From Acidovorax sp. sif1233 (GTDB lineage Bacteria > Pseudomonadota > Gammaproteobacteria > Burkholderiales > Burkholderiaceae_C), in assembly GCF_019218755.1 (NCBI RefSeq), contig NZ_JAHUWZ010000001.1:930001-994000 (forward strand): 64,000 nucleotides of DNA, written 5' to 3'. The translations under genes were made by a program, and so were the position numbers. Below, piece by piece: positions 14,114 through 22,874 of this stretch. Every line of letters starts with the position of its first letter. Position 1 is the first letter of the stretch. The notes under the pieces were generated by a model, which ran no database searches, had not been told where the DNA came from, and saw nothing but the letters and a program-made list of their open reading frames with translations.

Positions 14114-15583
14114 TCAATCGAGCCCGCCCTGGCAGACGTACTTGGTGTGCAGGTAGTTGTCGAGGCCGTGCGTGGAGCCCTCGCGGCCGTAGCCCGACTC
14201 CTTCACGCCGCCAAACGGCGCGGCCTCCGCCGCCAGCGCCCCTTCGTTGACGCCCACGATGCCCGTCTCCAGCGCATCGGCCACGCGCCAGATGCGGCGC
14301 ACGTCCTGGCTGTAGAAGTACGCGGCCAGCCCGAAGGGCGTGTCGTTGGCGGCGGCGATCACTTCCTCTTCGGTGTCGAACACGGTCAGCGGCGCCACGG
14401 GGCCGAAGGTCTCTTCGCAGGCGCAGGCCATGGTGGCGTCGGCGCCGGTGAGCACGGTGGGCGCGTAGTAGGTGGCGCCCAGCTCGGCCAGGCGCCTGCC
14501 GCCCGTGAGCACCCTCGCCCCCTTGGCCACCGCGTCATTCACGTGGCGCTCGATCTTCTGCACGGCGCGGCCGTTGATCATGGGGCCGATCTGCGAGGCC
14601 GGGTCGCTGGCCGGGCCGACCTGCAGCGCCGCCACGCGCGCCGCGAGCTGGTGGGCGAACGCCTCGAACACGCGGCGCTGCACGAACACGCGGTTGGGGC
14701 ACACGCAGGTCTGGCCGCCGTTCCTGAACTTGGCGGCCATGAAGCCGTCCACGGCGGCGCCGACGTCGGCGTCCTCGAACACGATGAAGGGCGCGTTGCC
14801 GCCGAGTTCGAGCGAGAGTTTCTTGAGCGTCTCCGCGCTGCGCCGCGCCAGGTGCTTGCCCACGGGGGTGGAGCCCGTGAAGGTGATCTTGCGCACGCGG
14901 CTGTCGTCGAGCCACACGTCCACCACCTCGGGAGTCTTCTCGCGCGAGGCGGTGACGATGTTGAGCACCCCCGGCGGCACGCCGGCTTCGTGCGCGAGCA
15001 GCACCAGGGCCAGGGAGGTCAGCGGCGTGTCCTCGGCGGGCTTGCAGACCACGGTGCAGCCGGCGGCCAGGGCCGGGGCGATCTTGCGCGCGATCATCGC
15101 GGCCGGGAAGTTCCACGGCGTGATGGCGGCCACCACGCCCACGGGCTCGCGCAGGGCGAACATGCGCCGGCCCGGCACAGGCGCGGGGATGACCTCGCCG
15201 TTCATGCGCGTGGCCTCTTCGGCGAACCATTCGATGTAGCTGGCGGCGTAGGCCACTTCGCCCTTGCCCTCGGCCAGGGGCTTGCCCTGCTCGCGCGAGA
15301 TGAGCTTGCCCAGGTCGTCCTGGTGGGCCAGCACGAGGTCGTTCCAGCGCTTGATGATGGCGGCGCGCTGCTTGGCGGGCACCTTGCGCCAGGCGGGAAA
15401 TGCGGCGTGGGCCGCGTCCAGGGCCGCCAGCGCCTCGCCAGCGCCGGAGTCCGGCACGCAAGCGATGGTGTCGCCGGTGGCGGGGTCGGTCACGTCAAGC
15501 CGGGCGCCGGTGGCCACGGTCCATTCGCCACCGATGAAGTTGGCGCTGCGGATCAGCGCGGGGCGGGTGAGGGTCAGGGGCAT
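14114..15583 (-). CDS. NAD(P)-dependent aldehyde dehydrogenase (succinate/2-oxoglutarate semialdehyde type)
   Basis: A 489-residue aldehyde dehydrogenase. Motifs in order are [55 protein letters not shown] with the general-base Glu, and [14 protein letters not shown] with the catalytic Cys. It resembles GabD-type semialdehyde dehydrogenases. In a sugar-acid operon it may oxidise 2-oxoglutarate semialdehyde or the tartronate semialdehyde released by the aldolase. Start [13 protein letters not shown] at 15583; the frame is open far upstream through the antisense of garD, but that stretch is not protein-like. It lies 59 bp from the aldolase start and 71 bp after garD. Confidence 0.92.
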   Translation of the reverse strand: MPLTLTRPALIRSANFIGGEWTVATGARLDVTDPATGDTIACVPDSGAGEALAALDAAHAAFPAWRKVPAKQRAAIIKRWNDLVLAHQDDLGKLISREQGKPLAEGKGEVAYAASYIEWFAEEATRMNGEVIPAPVPGRRMFALREPVGVVAAITPWNFPAAMIARKIAPALAAGCTVVCKPAEDTPLTSLALVLLAHEAGVPPGVLNIVTASREKTPEVVDVWLDDSRVRKITFTGSTPVGKHLARRSAETLKKLSLELGGNAPFIVFEDADVGAAVDGFMAAKFRNGGQTCVCPNRVFVQRRVFEAFAHQLAARVAALQVGPASDPASQIGPMINGRAVQKIERHVNDAVAKGARVLTGGRRLAELGATYYAPTVLTGADATMACACEETFGPVAPLTVFDTEEEVIAAANDTPFGLAAYFYSQDVRRIWRVADALETGIVGVNEGALAAEAAPFGGVKESGYGREGSTHGLDNYLHTKYVCQGGLD

Positions 15584-15593
15584 GGTTTTCAAT

Positions 15594-15647
15594 GAAATAG
15601 GCCGGAAGCGCTTGTGCAACAAGCGCAGAAAGCTATGTTTTTGGGAG
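15594..15647. repeat. AGCGCTT palindromic repeat copy 3, between garD-like and aldehyde dehydrogenase genes
   Basis: The copy contains AAGCGCTTGTGCAACAAGCGC and AGAAAGCTATGTTTTTGGG. The stem AAGCGCTTGT/ACAAGCGC lies in the 71 bp intergenic gap of the operon, where it could reduce or process the read-through transcript. Confidence 0.85.
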
Positions 15648-15654
15648 CAAATTC

Positions 15655-17202
15655 TCAGGACACGATGCCCAGGTGCCAGGGCACGAACTCGTGGTCGCCC
15701 AGGCCCAGGGCCTCGCTCTTGGTGGCCTCGCCGCTCGCGTGGCGCAGGATCTGCTCGAAGATCTTCCGGCCCATCTCGGGCACGCTGCATTCGCCGTCCA
15801 CGATCACGCCGCAGTTGATGTCCATGTCCTCTTCGAGGCGCTGGTACATGGGCGTGTTGCTGGCCAGCTTGATGGTGGGCGCGGGCTTGCTGCCGAACAT
15901 GGAGCCGCGCCCCGTGGTGAAGCAGATGAGCTGCGCGCCGCTGGCGATCTGGCCGGTGGAGGCCACGGGGTCGTAGCCGGGCGAGTCCATGAACACGAAG
16001 CCATGCTCGGTGATGGGCTCGGCGTATTCGTACACCGCGCGCAGCGGCGTGGTGCCGCCCTTCATGGCCGAGCCCAGCGACTTCTCGAAGATGTTGGCCA
16101 GGCCGCCGGCCTGGTTGCCATGGCCCACCACGCCGTTGAACTGGGCGTTCTGGCCCGCGGTGTAGCGTTCCCACCAGGCCAGGCGGTCCAGCAGCTTCTG
16201 GCCCACGGCGGGGCTGATGGCGCGGCGCGTGAGCATGAACTCCACGCCGTGGATCTCGGGCGTTTCCGACAGGATGGCCGTGCCGCCGTGGCGCACCAGG
16301 ATGTCCATGGCCGCGCCCAGCGCGGGGTTGGCGGTGATGCCCGAGAAACCGTCCGAGCCGCCGCATTCCAGTCCGATCTTGAGGTGGCTCGCGCTCACGG
16401 TGCTGCGCCGCGCCTGGTTGGCGATGGGCAGCATCTCCTCGATGGCCGCGATGCCCGCCGCGATGGTGGCACGCGTGCCGCCCACGTCCTGCATCACCAG
16501 CGTGCGCATGAGCTTGCCTTCCTGCAGCCCTTGCGACTCCACCAGGGAGGCGACCTGGTTGCGCTCGCAGCCCAGGCCCACGATGAGCACGCCCGCCAGG
16601 TTGGGGTGGCGCGCATAGCCCGCCAGCGTGCGGCGCAGCACGTCGAAGTGCTCGCTGGGCGAGGACATGCCGCAGCCGCTGGTCTGCGCGAAGGCGGCCA
16701 CGCCGTCCACGTGCGGAAAGTCGGCCAGGCGCTCGGGCGTGAAGTGCGCGGCGATGTTCTTGATCACGGTGGCCGAGCAGTTCACCGACGACAGGATGCC
16801 GATGAAGTTGCGCGTGCCCACGCCGCCGCCCGCGCGCACGAAGCCCTGGAAGGTGGCGCGCTCGCCCTCGGGCACGTACGCCACGGGCCGCACGTCGGCG
16901 CCAAACGCCGGGTCGCGGTAGTGCTCCACCAGCCGCAGGTTGTGGCTGTGCACGTAGTCGCCGGGCTCCAGGTCGCGCGTGGCGACGCCGATCACGGTGT
17001 CGTACTTCTTGACCTGCTCGCCCTCGGCGATGCGGCGCGCGGCGATCTTGTGGCCCGCGGGCACCTGGGCGCGCGTGCGCACGCCGAGTTCGGGAATCTC
17101 CTGCCCCAGCGCCAGCGCCGTCTTGGCGACGAGCACGTTGTCGTGGGGGTGCAAGTGCAGCAGCGGGCTGGCGAGCAGGCCGGGGGCCGTGGGGGCGTTC
17201 AT
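15655..17202 (-). CDS. Galactarate/altronate dehydratase (UxaA/GarD family)
   Basis: A 515-residue lyase of the UxaA/GarD family, close in length to E. coli GarD. It has an N-terminal SAF domain (about 10-95: HPHDNVLVAKTALALGQE, QVKKYDTVIG, GDYVHSHNL) fused to the catalytic part with GTRNFIGILSSVNCSA, TSGCGM, VGLGCERNQ and GLECGGSDGFSGITANPALG. These Cys-rich motifs hold the metal site that dehydrates hexarates or hexonates. Together with the GarL-like aldolase and the dehydrogenase it suggests galactarate or glucarate breakdown; altronate is the alternative. Start MNAPTAPGLLASP. Confidence 0.88.
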   Translation of the reverse strand: MNAPTAPGLLASPLLHLHPHDNVLVAKTALALGQEIPELGVRTRAQVPAGHKIAARRIAEGEQVKKYDTVIGVATRDLEPGDYVHSHNLRLVEHYRDPAFGADVRPVAYVPEGERATFQGFVRAGGGVGTRNFIGILSSVNCSATVIKNIAAHFTPERLADFPHVDGVAAFAQTSGCGMSSPSEHFDVLRRTLAGYARHPNLAGVLIVGLGCERNQVASLVESQGLQEGKLMRTLVMQDVGGTRATIAAGIAAIEEMLPIANQARRSTVSASHLKIGLECGGSDGFSGITANPALGAAMDILVRHGGTAILSETPEIHGVEFMLTRRAISPAVGQKLLDRLAWWERYTAGQNAQFNGVVGHGNQAGGLANIFEKSLGSAMKGGTTPLRAVYEYAEPITEHGFVFMDSPGYDPVASTGQIASGAQLICFTTGRGSMFGSKPAPTIKLASNTPMYQRLEEDMDINCGVIVDGECSVPEMGRKIFEQILRHASGEATKSEALGLGDHEFVPWHLGIVS

Positions 17203-17245
17203 CGTGGGCCTTGTGGTGGGGGTGTGATTCTGGTGGCTGCGGGGC

Positions 17246-18241
17246 TCAACTGCGCATCAGCTCTCGCAGCTTGAGTTTTTCGATGAGCACGGTCTCCTTG
17301 GCGTAGACCGTGTTCACGTACTTTTCGTAGTCAGGGCCGTCCAGGTACAGCAGCGGCGCGTCGAGCTTGTCGGCCACGGTCTTGAATTCGGGGCTGGCCA
17401 CGGCCTGCTTGAAGGCTTCACGCAGCCGGGCGGCGATGGCGGGGTCCAGGCCCCGGGGCGCGCCGATGCCGTTGGGAGCGTCCACCACCACGTCATAGCC
17501 GGATTCGCGCAGCGTCGGGACCTCCTTGAAGCGGGCCGTGCGCTGCTCGCCCCAGGTGGCCAACAGGCGCAGCTTGCCGGCCTCCACGTGCGGCGCCCAC
17601 GAGCTGGAGTCGGCGAGCGCGTCCACGTGGCCGCCCAGCACGCCCTGCAGCGCCTCGGCGCCGCCCTTGTAGGGCACGTGGTTGAGCTGGATGCCCGCGG
17701 CGCCCGCGAACTCCTCCATGCCCACATGCGTGGCGCCGCCCACGCCGGCGTGGGCATAGGTCACCTTGCCGGGGTGGGCCTTGGCGTGCTGCACGAAGTC
17801 CTTGAGCGTCTTGAATGGCGAGCTGGCGGGCACGGCGATGCCGAAGGTCTGGCCCGAGGTGCGCGCGAGGTAGGTGAAGTCCTTGCGCGGGTCGGCCTGC
17901 AGCGTGCCCAGCTGCGAGAAGCGCGTGACCGAGATCGGGATCTGGCCGACGGTGTAGCCGTCGGGCCTGGCCGAGGCCAGCGCCTTGGCGCCGATCATGC
18001 CGGACGCGCCCACCTTGTTTTCCACCGCGATGCTCTGGCCCAGCACCCGGCCCGCCACCGCGCACAGCGCGCGCATCGACTGGTCGGCCGTGCCGCCCGC
18101 GGGCCAGGGGCAGATGAAGGTGAGGGGGCGCTCGGGCCAGGCCTGGGCGAAAAGGCTGCCGGACGGGGTGGCCGTCAGTGCGCTGGCGCTCAATGCGCCC
18201 AGCACGAACTGGCGCCTTGCGATGCGGGGGGTGTTGTGCAT
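17246..18241 (-). CDS. Tripartite tricarboxylate (Bug/TctC) periplasmic receptor
   Basis: A 331-residue secreted binding protein. The N-terminus MHNTPRIARRQFVLGALSAS is Tat-like (twin Arg before a hydrophobic stretch), with cleavage likely near SLFAQA. The mature part shows the Bug family pattern WPERPLTFICPWPAGGTADQ and NHVPYKGGAEALQGVLGGHVD. Bug proteins bind carboxylates; here the ligand is probably the sugar acid degraded by the downstream operon. No tctA or tctB membrane gene lies in the window, so it is an orphan receptor, as is usual in Comamonadaceae. Confidence 0.92.
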   Translation of the reverse strand: MHNTPRIARRQFVLGALSASALTATPSGSLFAQAWPERPLTFICPWPAGGTADQSMRALCAVAGRVLGQSIAVENKVGASGMIGAKALASARPDGYTVGQIPISVTRFSQLGTLQADPRKDFTYLARTSGQTFGIAVPASSPFKTLKDFVQHAKAHPGKVTYAHAGVGGATHVGMEEFAGAAGIQLNHVPYKGGAEALQGVLGGHVDALADSSSWAPHVEAGKLRLLATWGEQRTARFKEVPTLRESGYDVVVDAPNGIGAPRGLDPAIAARLREAFKQAVASPEFKTVADKLDAPLLYLDGPDYEKYVNTVYAKETVLIEKLKLRELMRS

Positions 18242-18304
18242 GCCTGTCTCCTGTTGTTTGTGGGGTCGGGAGCCGCCATTGTTCAGAACCGGTGCATAAC
18301 AATC

Positions 18305-18339
18305 CAATGAAGATATGGACTGGCTTCATTGCCTTGAAG
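18305..18339. promoter_or_regulatory. Inverted repeats between tctC and lysR, candidate LysR binding site
   Basis: CAATGAAG (18305-18312) and CTTCATTG (18324-18331) form a perfect 8 bp inverted repeat with 11 bp spacing. CTTCA (18324-18328) also pairs with TGAAG (18335-18339), giving CTTCA-N6-TGAAG. The site lies in the 131 bp gap between the divergent tctC and lysR genes, where a LysR-type activator normally binds. Confidence 0.65.
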
Positions 18340-18372
18340 TAATGTATCGAGCCCGCCAGAAAGAAGACCACG

Positions 18373-19332
18373 ATGGCCAAGATCGACCGCGTACTGCGCT
18401 CCAACCTCAAGCTGCGCCACCTGCAGATGCTCGTGGCGCTCGACCAGTTCCGCCACCTGGGCCGCGCGGCGGAGTTCCTGTCGGTCACGCAGCCGGCGGT
18501 CTCCAAGACGCTGGCCGAGATCGAGCGCATGTTCGGCCTGCCGCTGTTCGAGCGCTCCACGCGCGGCACCGAGCCCACGGCCGCGGGCGCGAGCGTGGTG
18601 CGCTTCGCCCGTTCGGTGCTGGCGGGGTATGACCGCACGCGCGACGAAATCGCCGCCGAGGCCAGTGGTGCCGTGGGCCGCACCAGCGTGGGGGCCATGG
18701 TGGCGGCCACGCCGGTGCTGCTGGCGCAGGCGGTGGAGATGCTCAAGGCGCGGTCCCGCCGCACCACGGTGCTGATCGACGAAGGGGACCTCACGCGCCT
18801 GCTGCCCAAGCTGCGCCTGGGCGAGCTGGACCTGTTCGTGGGCCGCCTGGAGCCCGGCTATGCCTCGCCCGACCTGGAGACCGAGGCCCTGTATGGCGAC
18901 CCCATGGTGGCCGTGGCGCACCCCACGCACCCCCTGGCCCGCAAGCGCAAGGTCGGGTGGGCCGAGGTGGCCGCGCAGCCGTGCGTGCTGCCCCCACCCT
19001 GGGCGTCGCTGCGGGTGAAGCTGGAACAGCAGTTCTTCGCGCACGGCCTGCACCCGCCGCAGGACATCATCGAATCGGCGTCCTTCCTGTCGCAGATCAG
19101 CTTCGTCCAGCAGCGCGGCGCCGTGGCCTTCATGGCGCGCACGGTGGGCCGGCATTACGCCGCGCAGGGGCTGGTGGCCGTGCTTGCGCTGCCCGTGCCG
19201 GTGGACCTGCCTCCCGTGGGGCTGATCACGCTGCGCGGGCAAAGGCCCACACCCACCACGGGATTGCTGGTGGAATGCTTGCGGGAGGTGGCCGCGGGCA
19301 TCCAGGGAAAGGGAACGCGGCGGCCGCGGTGA
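18373..19332 (+). CDS. LysR-family regulator of the sugar-acid operon
   Basis: A 319-residue regulator. The N-terminal winged helix-turn-helix is FRHLGRAAEFLSVTQPAVSKTLAEIERMFGLPLFER. A substrate-binding domain of the GbpR type follows. It is divergent from the tctC-garD-aldehyde dehydrogenase-aldolase genes with an inverted-repeat site between them, so it likely controls those genes in response to a pathway intermediate. The inducer is unknown. Confidence 0.92.
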   Translation: MAKIDRVLRSNLKLRHLQMLVALDQFRHLGRAAEFLSVTQPAVSKTLAEIERMFGLPLFERSTRGTEPTAAGASVVRFARSVLAGYDRTRDEIAAEASGAVGRTSVGAMVAATPVLLAQAVEMLKARSRRTTVLIDEGDLTRLLPKLRLGELDLFVGRLEPGYASPDLETEALYGDPMVAVAHPTHPLARKRKVGWAEVAAQPCVLPPPWASLRVKLEQQFFAHGLHPPQDIIESASFLSQISFVQQRGAVAFMARTVGRHYAAQGLVAVLALPVPVDLPPVGLITLRGQRPTPTTGLLVECLREVAAGIQGKGTRRPR

Positions 19333-19350
19333 AGGCGATATGCTGTCCTC

Positions 19351-19902
19351 ATGCCGCCCGTGACTCCGGATCTCATTCCCCCGCGCGAAGACCCCGCCGA
19401 CCTGCCGTCCACGCCGGACGGGACCGGCGCGCAGCAGGACCCGGCCCTGCTGCGCCGCCTGCTGCGGGCGAAGGACCACATGGACGCCGCCTCGCACGAA
19501 GCGTGGCCGGTGAAGCGGCTGGCCCGGGTCAGCGGCGTCTCCGACGCCCATTTCGCGCGCTCGTTCCGGCAGGCCTTCGGCATTCCGCCGCACCGCTATT
19601 TGCTCACCCGGCGCATCGAGCAGGCGACCACGCTGCTGCGGGACACGGACCTTCCCATCACGGAGATCGCCTATGCCACCGGCTGGGAAAGCCTGGGCAC
19701 TTTCGGCCGCACGTTCCGGGACGTCACCGGAAAAAGCCCGAGCACCCTGCGCATCGACGCCCGGCGCGAGGCGCAGCAGCTGGGCAGCGTGCCCGCCTGT
19801 TTTCTGAAGGCCGCGCAGCGCCCGGACCTTGCCACCGCAGTTTCGGAGAAGCGCCGCCGCCTGGCGGAGGGTACAAACCGGCCCTCAACCAAGGAGATGT
19901 GA
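19351..19902 (+). CDS. AraC-family regulator, short form
   Basis: A 183-residue protein with a C-terminal AraC double helix-turn-helix at about 38-140: WPVKRLARVSGVSDAHFARSFRQAFG and DLPITEIAYATGWESLGTFGRTFRDVTGKSP. There is no room for a full effector-binding domain; the first 35 residues are Pro/Asp-rich. Its stop overlaps the start of the VOC gene (TGATG), with AGGAG just upstream, so the two are translationally coupled and the regulator may control its own operon. Confidence 0.9.
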   Translation: MPPVTPDLIPPREDPADLPSTPDGTGAQQDPALLRRLLRAKDHMDAASHEAWPVKRLARVSGVSDAHFARSFRQAFGIPPHRYLLTRRIEQATTLLRDTDLPITEIAYATGWESLGTFGRTFRDVTGKSPSTLRIDARREAQQLGSVPACFLKAAQRPDLATAVSEKRRRLAEGTNRPSTKEM

Positions 19903-20318
19903 TGAGCCAAGGTATCGGTGTGGTGGGTGTGTATGTCAACGACCAGGACGAAGCCCTGGCGTTCTATGTCGACAAGCTCGGATTCCGCGTCCACACGGAC
20001 GTGCGCAATGGTGCCTACCGGTGGCTGACGGTGCAGCACCCCGAGCAGCCGGCGTTTCAGCTCGGCCTGTTCACGCCGGGGCCGCCGATGCACGACGAGG
20101 CCACGGCCCAGGCGCTGCGCGCCATGGTGGCCAAGGGGGCGATGCCGCCGCTGGTCCTGCATGTGCGCGACTGCCGCGCCGCATGCGCGCACATGCGCGC
20201 CCAGGGCGTGGAGTTCACCCAGGAGCCGGTGGACCGGTTCGGCCAGGTGGATGCGGGGTTCCGCGACCCGGCGGGCAACGGCTGGAAGATGATCCAGGCC
20301 GCAGGAGGCCCGCAATGA
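19902..20318 (+). CDS. Glyoxalase/VOC-superfamily protein
   Basis: A 138-residue protein with two beta-alpha-beta-beta-beta modules: GIGVVGVYVNDQDEALAFYVDKLGFRVHTDV and PPLVLHVRDCRAACAHMRAQGVEFTQEP, ending GQVDAGFRDPAGNGWKMIQ. VOC proteins bind a divalent metal and act as lyases, dioxygenases or drug-binding resistance proteins; the substrate is not evident. Translationally coupled to the AraC gene before it and overlapped by 4 bp with the small membrane protein after it. Confidence 0.88.
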   Translation: MSQGIGVVGVYVNDQDEALAFYVDKLGFRVHTDVRNGAYRWLTVQHPEQPAFQLGLFTPGPPMHDEATAQALRAMVAKGAMPPLVLHVRDCRAACAHMRAQGVEFTQEPVDRFGQVDAGFRDPAGNGWKMIQAAGGPQ

Positions 20319-20569
20319 GCCGGGGCCAGGGCGTGCGGCGGTTTCACCGCTGGGTGTCGATGGCCTTCACGCTGGCCGTCGTCGCGAATTTCGCGGCGAT
20401 GGCCCTGCGGGAGGGCAGCCCGCCGCCCTGGGTGACCTATGCGCCGCTGCCCCCTCTGGGCCTGCTGCTGCTGACAGGGCTGTACCTGCTGGCGCAGCCC
20501 GGCCTCCAGCGGTTCGGGGCGTGGTGGTCTTCTTCTGCAGGGGCGCGGCCGGCTCCGCCGCCCGTGTGA
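20315..20569 (+). CDS. Small two-helix membrane protein
   Basis: An 84-residue protein starting MSRGQGVRRFHRWVSMAF. Two hydrophobic segments are visible, about 14-32 (VSMAFTLAVVANFAAMAL) and about 43-61 (PLPPLGLLLLTGLYLLAQ). The ATGA overlap with the VOC stop codon supports it as the third gene of that operon. I do not recognise the family with certainty; VOC genes are sometimes followed by such proteins. Function unknown. Confidence 0.75.
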   Translation: MSRGQGVRRFHRWVSMAFTLAVVANFAAMALREGSPPPWVTYAPLPPLGLLLLTGLYLLAQPGLQRFGAWWSSSAGARPAPPPV

Positions 20570-20645
20570 ACCCACGCCGGCACTGCGCGCGGCCCGGCGC
20601 AAATGCCGTGCGCGGGCACGCGCCCCGGGGGTGCGGGGCGAGGGC

Positions 20646-21740
20646 CTACCCCTTGGAAACCAGCGCCGCGATGGCCGCGCCCACCTGCGTGGTGTCGGCC
20701 GAGCCGCCCAGGTCCGGCGTGCGCGGCCCGCTGCGCAGGACCTCCTCGATGGCCGCCACGATCGCATCGTGCGCCTGCCGCCCCGCGCCCTGGCCCTGGG
20801 TGAGGAAGTCCAGCATCAGCGCGCCCGACCAGATCATCGCGATGGGGTTGGCGATGTTCTTGCCGTAGATGTCCGGCGCCGAGCCGTGCACGGGCTCGAA
20901 CAGGCTGGGGAACGTGCGCTCGGGGTTCAGGTTGGCCGAGGGCGCCAGGCCGATGGTGCCCGTGGTGGCGGGGCCCAGGTCGGAGAGGATGTCGCCGAAC
21001 AGGTTGGTGGCGGCCACCACGTCGAAGCGCCCGGGCTGCAGCACGAAGCGCGCGGTGAGGATGTCGATGTGCTGCTTGTCCAGCGTGATCTCGGGGTAGT
21101 CCTTGGCGACTTCCTCGGCGCGCTGGTCCCACCAGGGCATGCTGATGGCGATGCCGTTGCTCTTGGTGGCCAGGGTCACGTGCTTGCGCGGGCGGCTCTG
21201 GGCCAGGTCGAACGCGAACTTCAGCAGGCGGTTGGCGCCATGGCGCGAGTAGACCGATTCCTGGATCACGATCTCGCGGTCGGTGCCTTCGTACATGATG
21301 CCGCCGAGCGAGGTGTACTCGCCCTCGGTGTTCTCGCGCACCACGTAGTAGTCGATGTCGCCGGGCTTCCTGCCCGCCAGCGGGCACGGCACGCCCTCGA
21401 ACAGGCGCACGGGGCGCAGGTTGATGTACTGGTCGAATTCGCGGCGGAACTTGAGCAGCGACCCCCATAGCGAGACGTGGTCGGGCACGGTGGCGGGCCA
21501 GCCGACGGCGCCGAAGAAGATGGCGTCCATGCCCGAGAGCTGGGCTTTCCAGTCGTCGGGCATCATTTTTCCGTGGGCGGCGTAGTAGTCGCAGCTGGCC
21601 CAGTCGATGGTGGTGGTCTCCAGCGGGATGCCGAAGCGCTGGGCGGCGGCCTGCACCGCGCGCAGGCCTTCGGGCATGACTTCCTTGCCAATGCCGTCGC
21701 CGGGGATGACGGCGATCTTGTAGGGGGTGTTGGTGCTCAT
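20646..21740 (-). CDS. dmlA: Tartrate dehydrogenase / D-malate dehydrogenase (decarboxylating)
   Basis: A 364-residue member of the isocitrate/isopropylmalate dehydrogenase family, of the TtuC/DmlA type that oxidatively decarboxylates D-malate and oxidises tartrate with NAD and Mn/Mg. Signatures are IAVIPGDGIGKEVMPEG, YYVVRENTEGEYTSLGG, VAATNLFGDILSDLGPATTG and LFEPVHGSAPDIYGKNIANP. Start MSTNTPYKIAVIPGDG at 21740; longer in-frame starts exist but add non-homologous sequence. A LysR gene is divergent, as with dmlR next to dmlA in E. coli. Confidence 0.9.
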   Translation of the reverse strand: MSTNTPYKIAVIPGDGIGKEVMPEGLRAVQAAAQRFGIPLETTTIDWASCDYYAAHGKMMPDDWKAQLSGMDAIFFGAVGWPATVPDHVSLWGSLLKFRREFDQYINLRPVRLFEGVPCPLAGRKPGDIDYYVVRENTEGEYTSLGGIMYEGTDREIVIQESVYSRHGANRLLKFAFDLAQSRPRKHVTLATKSNGIAISMPWWDQRAEEVAKDYPEITLDKQHIDILTARFVLQPGRFDVVAATNLFGDILSDLGPATTGTIGLAPSANLNPERTFPSLFEPVHGSAPDIYGKNIANPIAMIWSGALMLDFLTQGQGAGRQAHDAIVAAIEEVLRSGPRTPDLGGSADTTQVGAAIAALVSKG

Positions 21741-21801
21741 TCGGGGTCCTTGGTGCCTGGGGAAGAGAAAGAAGGGAAAAGAAAGCCAGGGGGAATCAGC
21801 A

Positions 21802-21837
21802 CGGATTGTTTGGCAGTGCGGCAAAAAATACAATCCG
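21802..21837. promoter_or_regulatory. Inverted repeat between dmlA-like gene and its LysR gene
   Basis: CGGATTGT (21802-21809) and ACAATCCG (21830-21837) form a perfect 8 bp inverted repeat with a 20 bp spacer in the 125 bp divergent gap. This is the expected place for LysR binding; the wide spacer makes it a candidate only. Confidence 0.5.
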
Positions 21838-21865
21838 GCAACTGTGCTCATATTCTTCACACATC

Positions 21866-22795
21866 GTGCATAAAAATCCGGCCACCGACGACCTGCGCGT
21901 GTTCACCGTGGTGGTGCGCAAATCGAGTTTTGGCGACGCGGCGGCGGAGCTGGGCACCTCGCCCGCGTACGTGAGCAAGCGCATCCGCCTGCTGGAGCAG
22001 GAGCTGGCCGTGAAGCTCCTGCACCGCACCACGCGGCGCGTGGCCGTGACGGAGGAGGGCGAGCGTGTCTTCCACTGGGCGCAGCGCATCCTGGACGACA
22101 TGGATCAGTTGCTGCAGGAGGTGGCCATCACCCGGCGCGAGCCGCGTGGTCAGCTGCGGGTGAGCAGCAGCTTTGGCTTTGGCCGCCAGATCGTGGCGCC
22201 CGCGCTGTCGCGGCTGGTGGAGCAGCACCCCGGCCTGCAGGTGCGGCTGGAAGTGTTCGACCGGCTGGTGGACGTGGCCGGCGAAGGGTTCGACCTGGAC
22301 GTGCGCGTGGGCGACGAGATCGCGCCGCACCTGATCGCCCGCCGTCTGGCGGACAACCACCGCGTGCTGTGCGCGGCGCCCGCCTACCTGGCGCGCCACG
22401 GCACGCCGCGCGCGCTGGCGGAGCTGTCCAGCCACGACTGCCTGGTGATCAAGGAGCGCGACCACCCGTTCGGCGTGTGGCGGCTGCGCAGCGGCGCGGT
22501 GGACGAGACGGTGAAGGTGCGCGGCCCGCTGTCGGCCAACAACGGCGAGATGGCGGTGCAGTGGGCGGTGGACGGGCGCGGCATCGTGCTGCGTTCGCTG
22601 TGGGACGTGGGGGCGCACCTGCGTGCGGGAAGGCTGGTGCAGGTGCTGCCCGACTGGCGGCAGGAGGCCAACGTGTGGGCCGTGTACCCCACGCGGCTGG
22701 ACCGCTCGGCCAAGGTGCGGGTGTGCGTGGAGTTTCTGGAGGTGTACTTCCGCCAGGAAGCGGGGCGCCTGCAGGGCATGCCCGGGACGGCCTGA
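21866..22795 (+). CDS. LysR-family regulator, DmlR-like
   Basis: A 309-residue regulator, MHKNPATDDLRVFTVVVRKSSF with the helix-turn-helix SFGDAAAELGTSPAYVSKRIRLLEQELAVKLLHRTTR. The effector domain belongs to the CrgA/DmlR-type subgroup (RGQLRVSSSFGFGRQIVAPALSRL). GTG at 21866 is taken as start; a TTG 60 bp upstream is in frame but would lie on the inverted repeat. It is divergent from the dehydrogenase and probably activates it in response to D-malate or tartrate. Confidence 0.9.
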   Translation: MHKNPATDDLRVFTVVVRKSSFGDAAAELGTSPAYVSKRIRLLEQELAVKLLHRTTRRVAVTEEGERVFHWAQRILDDMDQLLQEVAITRREPRGQLRVSSSFGFGRQIVAPALSRLVEQHPGLQVRLEVFDRLVDVAGEGFDLDVRVGDEIAPHLIARRLADNHRVLCAAPAYLARHGTPRALAELSSHDCLVIKERDHPFGVWRLRSGAVDETVKVRGPLSANNGEMAVQWAVDGRGIVLRSLWDVGAHLRAGRLVQVLPDWRQEANVWAVYPTRLDRSAKVRVCVEFLEVYFRQEAGRLQGMPGTA

Positions 22796-22874
22796 GGCCG
22801 GCCGGGGCTGCCATGGGCCGGCGCGGCGCGGGCGCCGCTGCCAGTGCCGCCCCACGGCGGCCCGCGCCCGCCGT

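Noticed and set aside
15584-16366. Upstream extension of the aldehyde dehydrogenase frame across the garD-like gene
   Set aside because: The extra 261 codons lie in another frame of a conserved dehydratase gene and give Arg/Gly-rich sequence. The dehydrogenase family starts near 15583.
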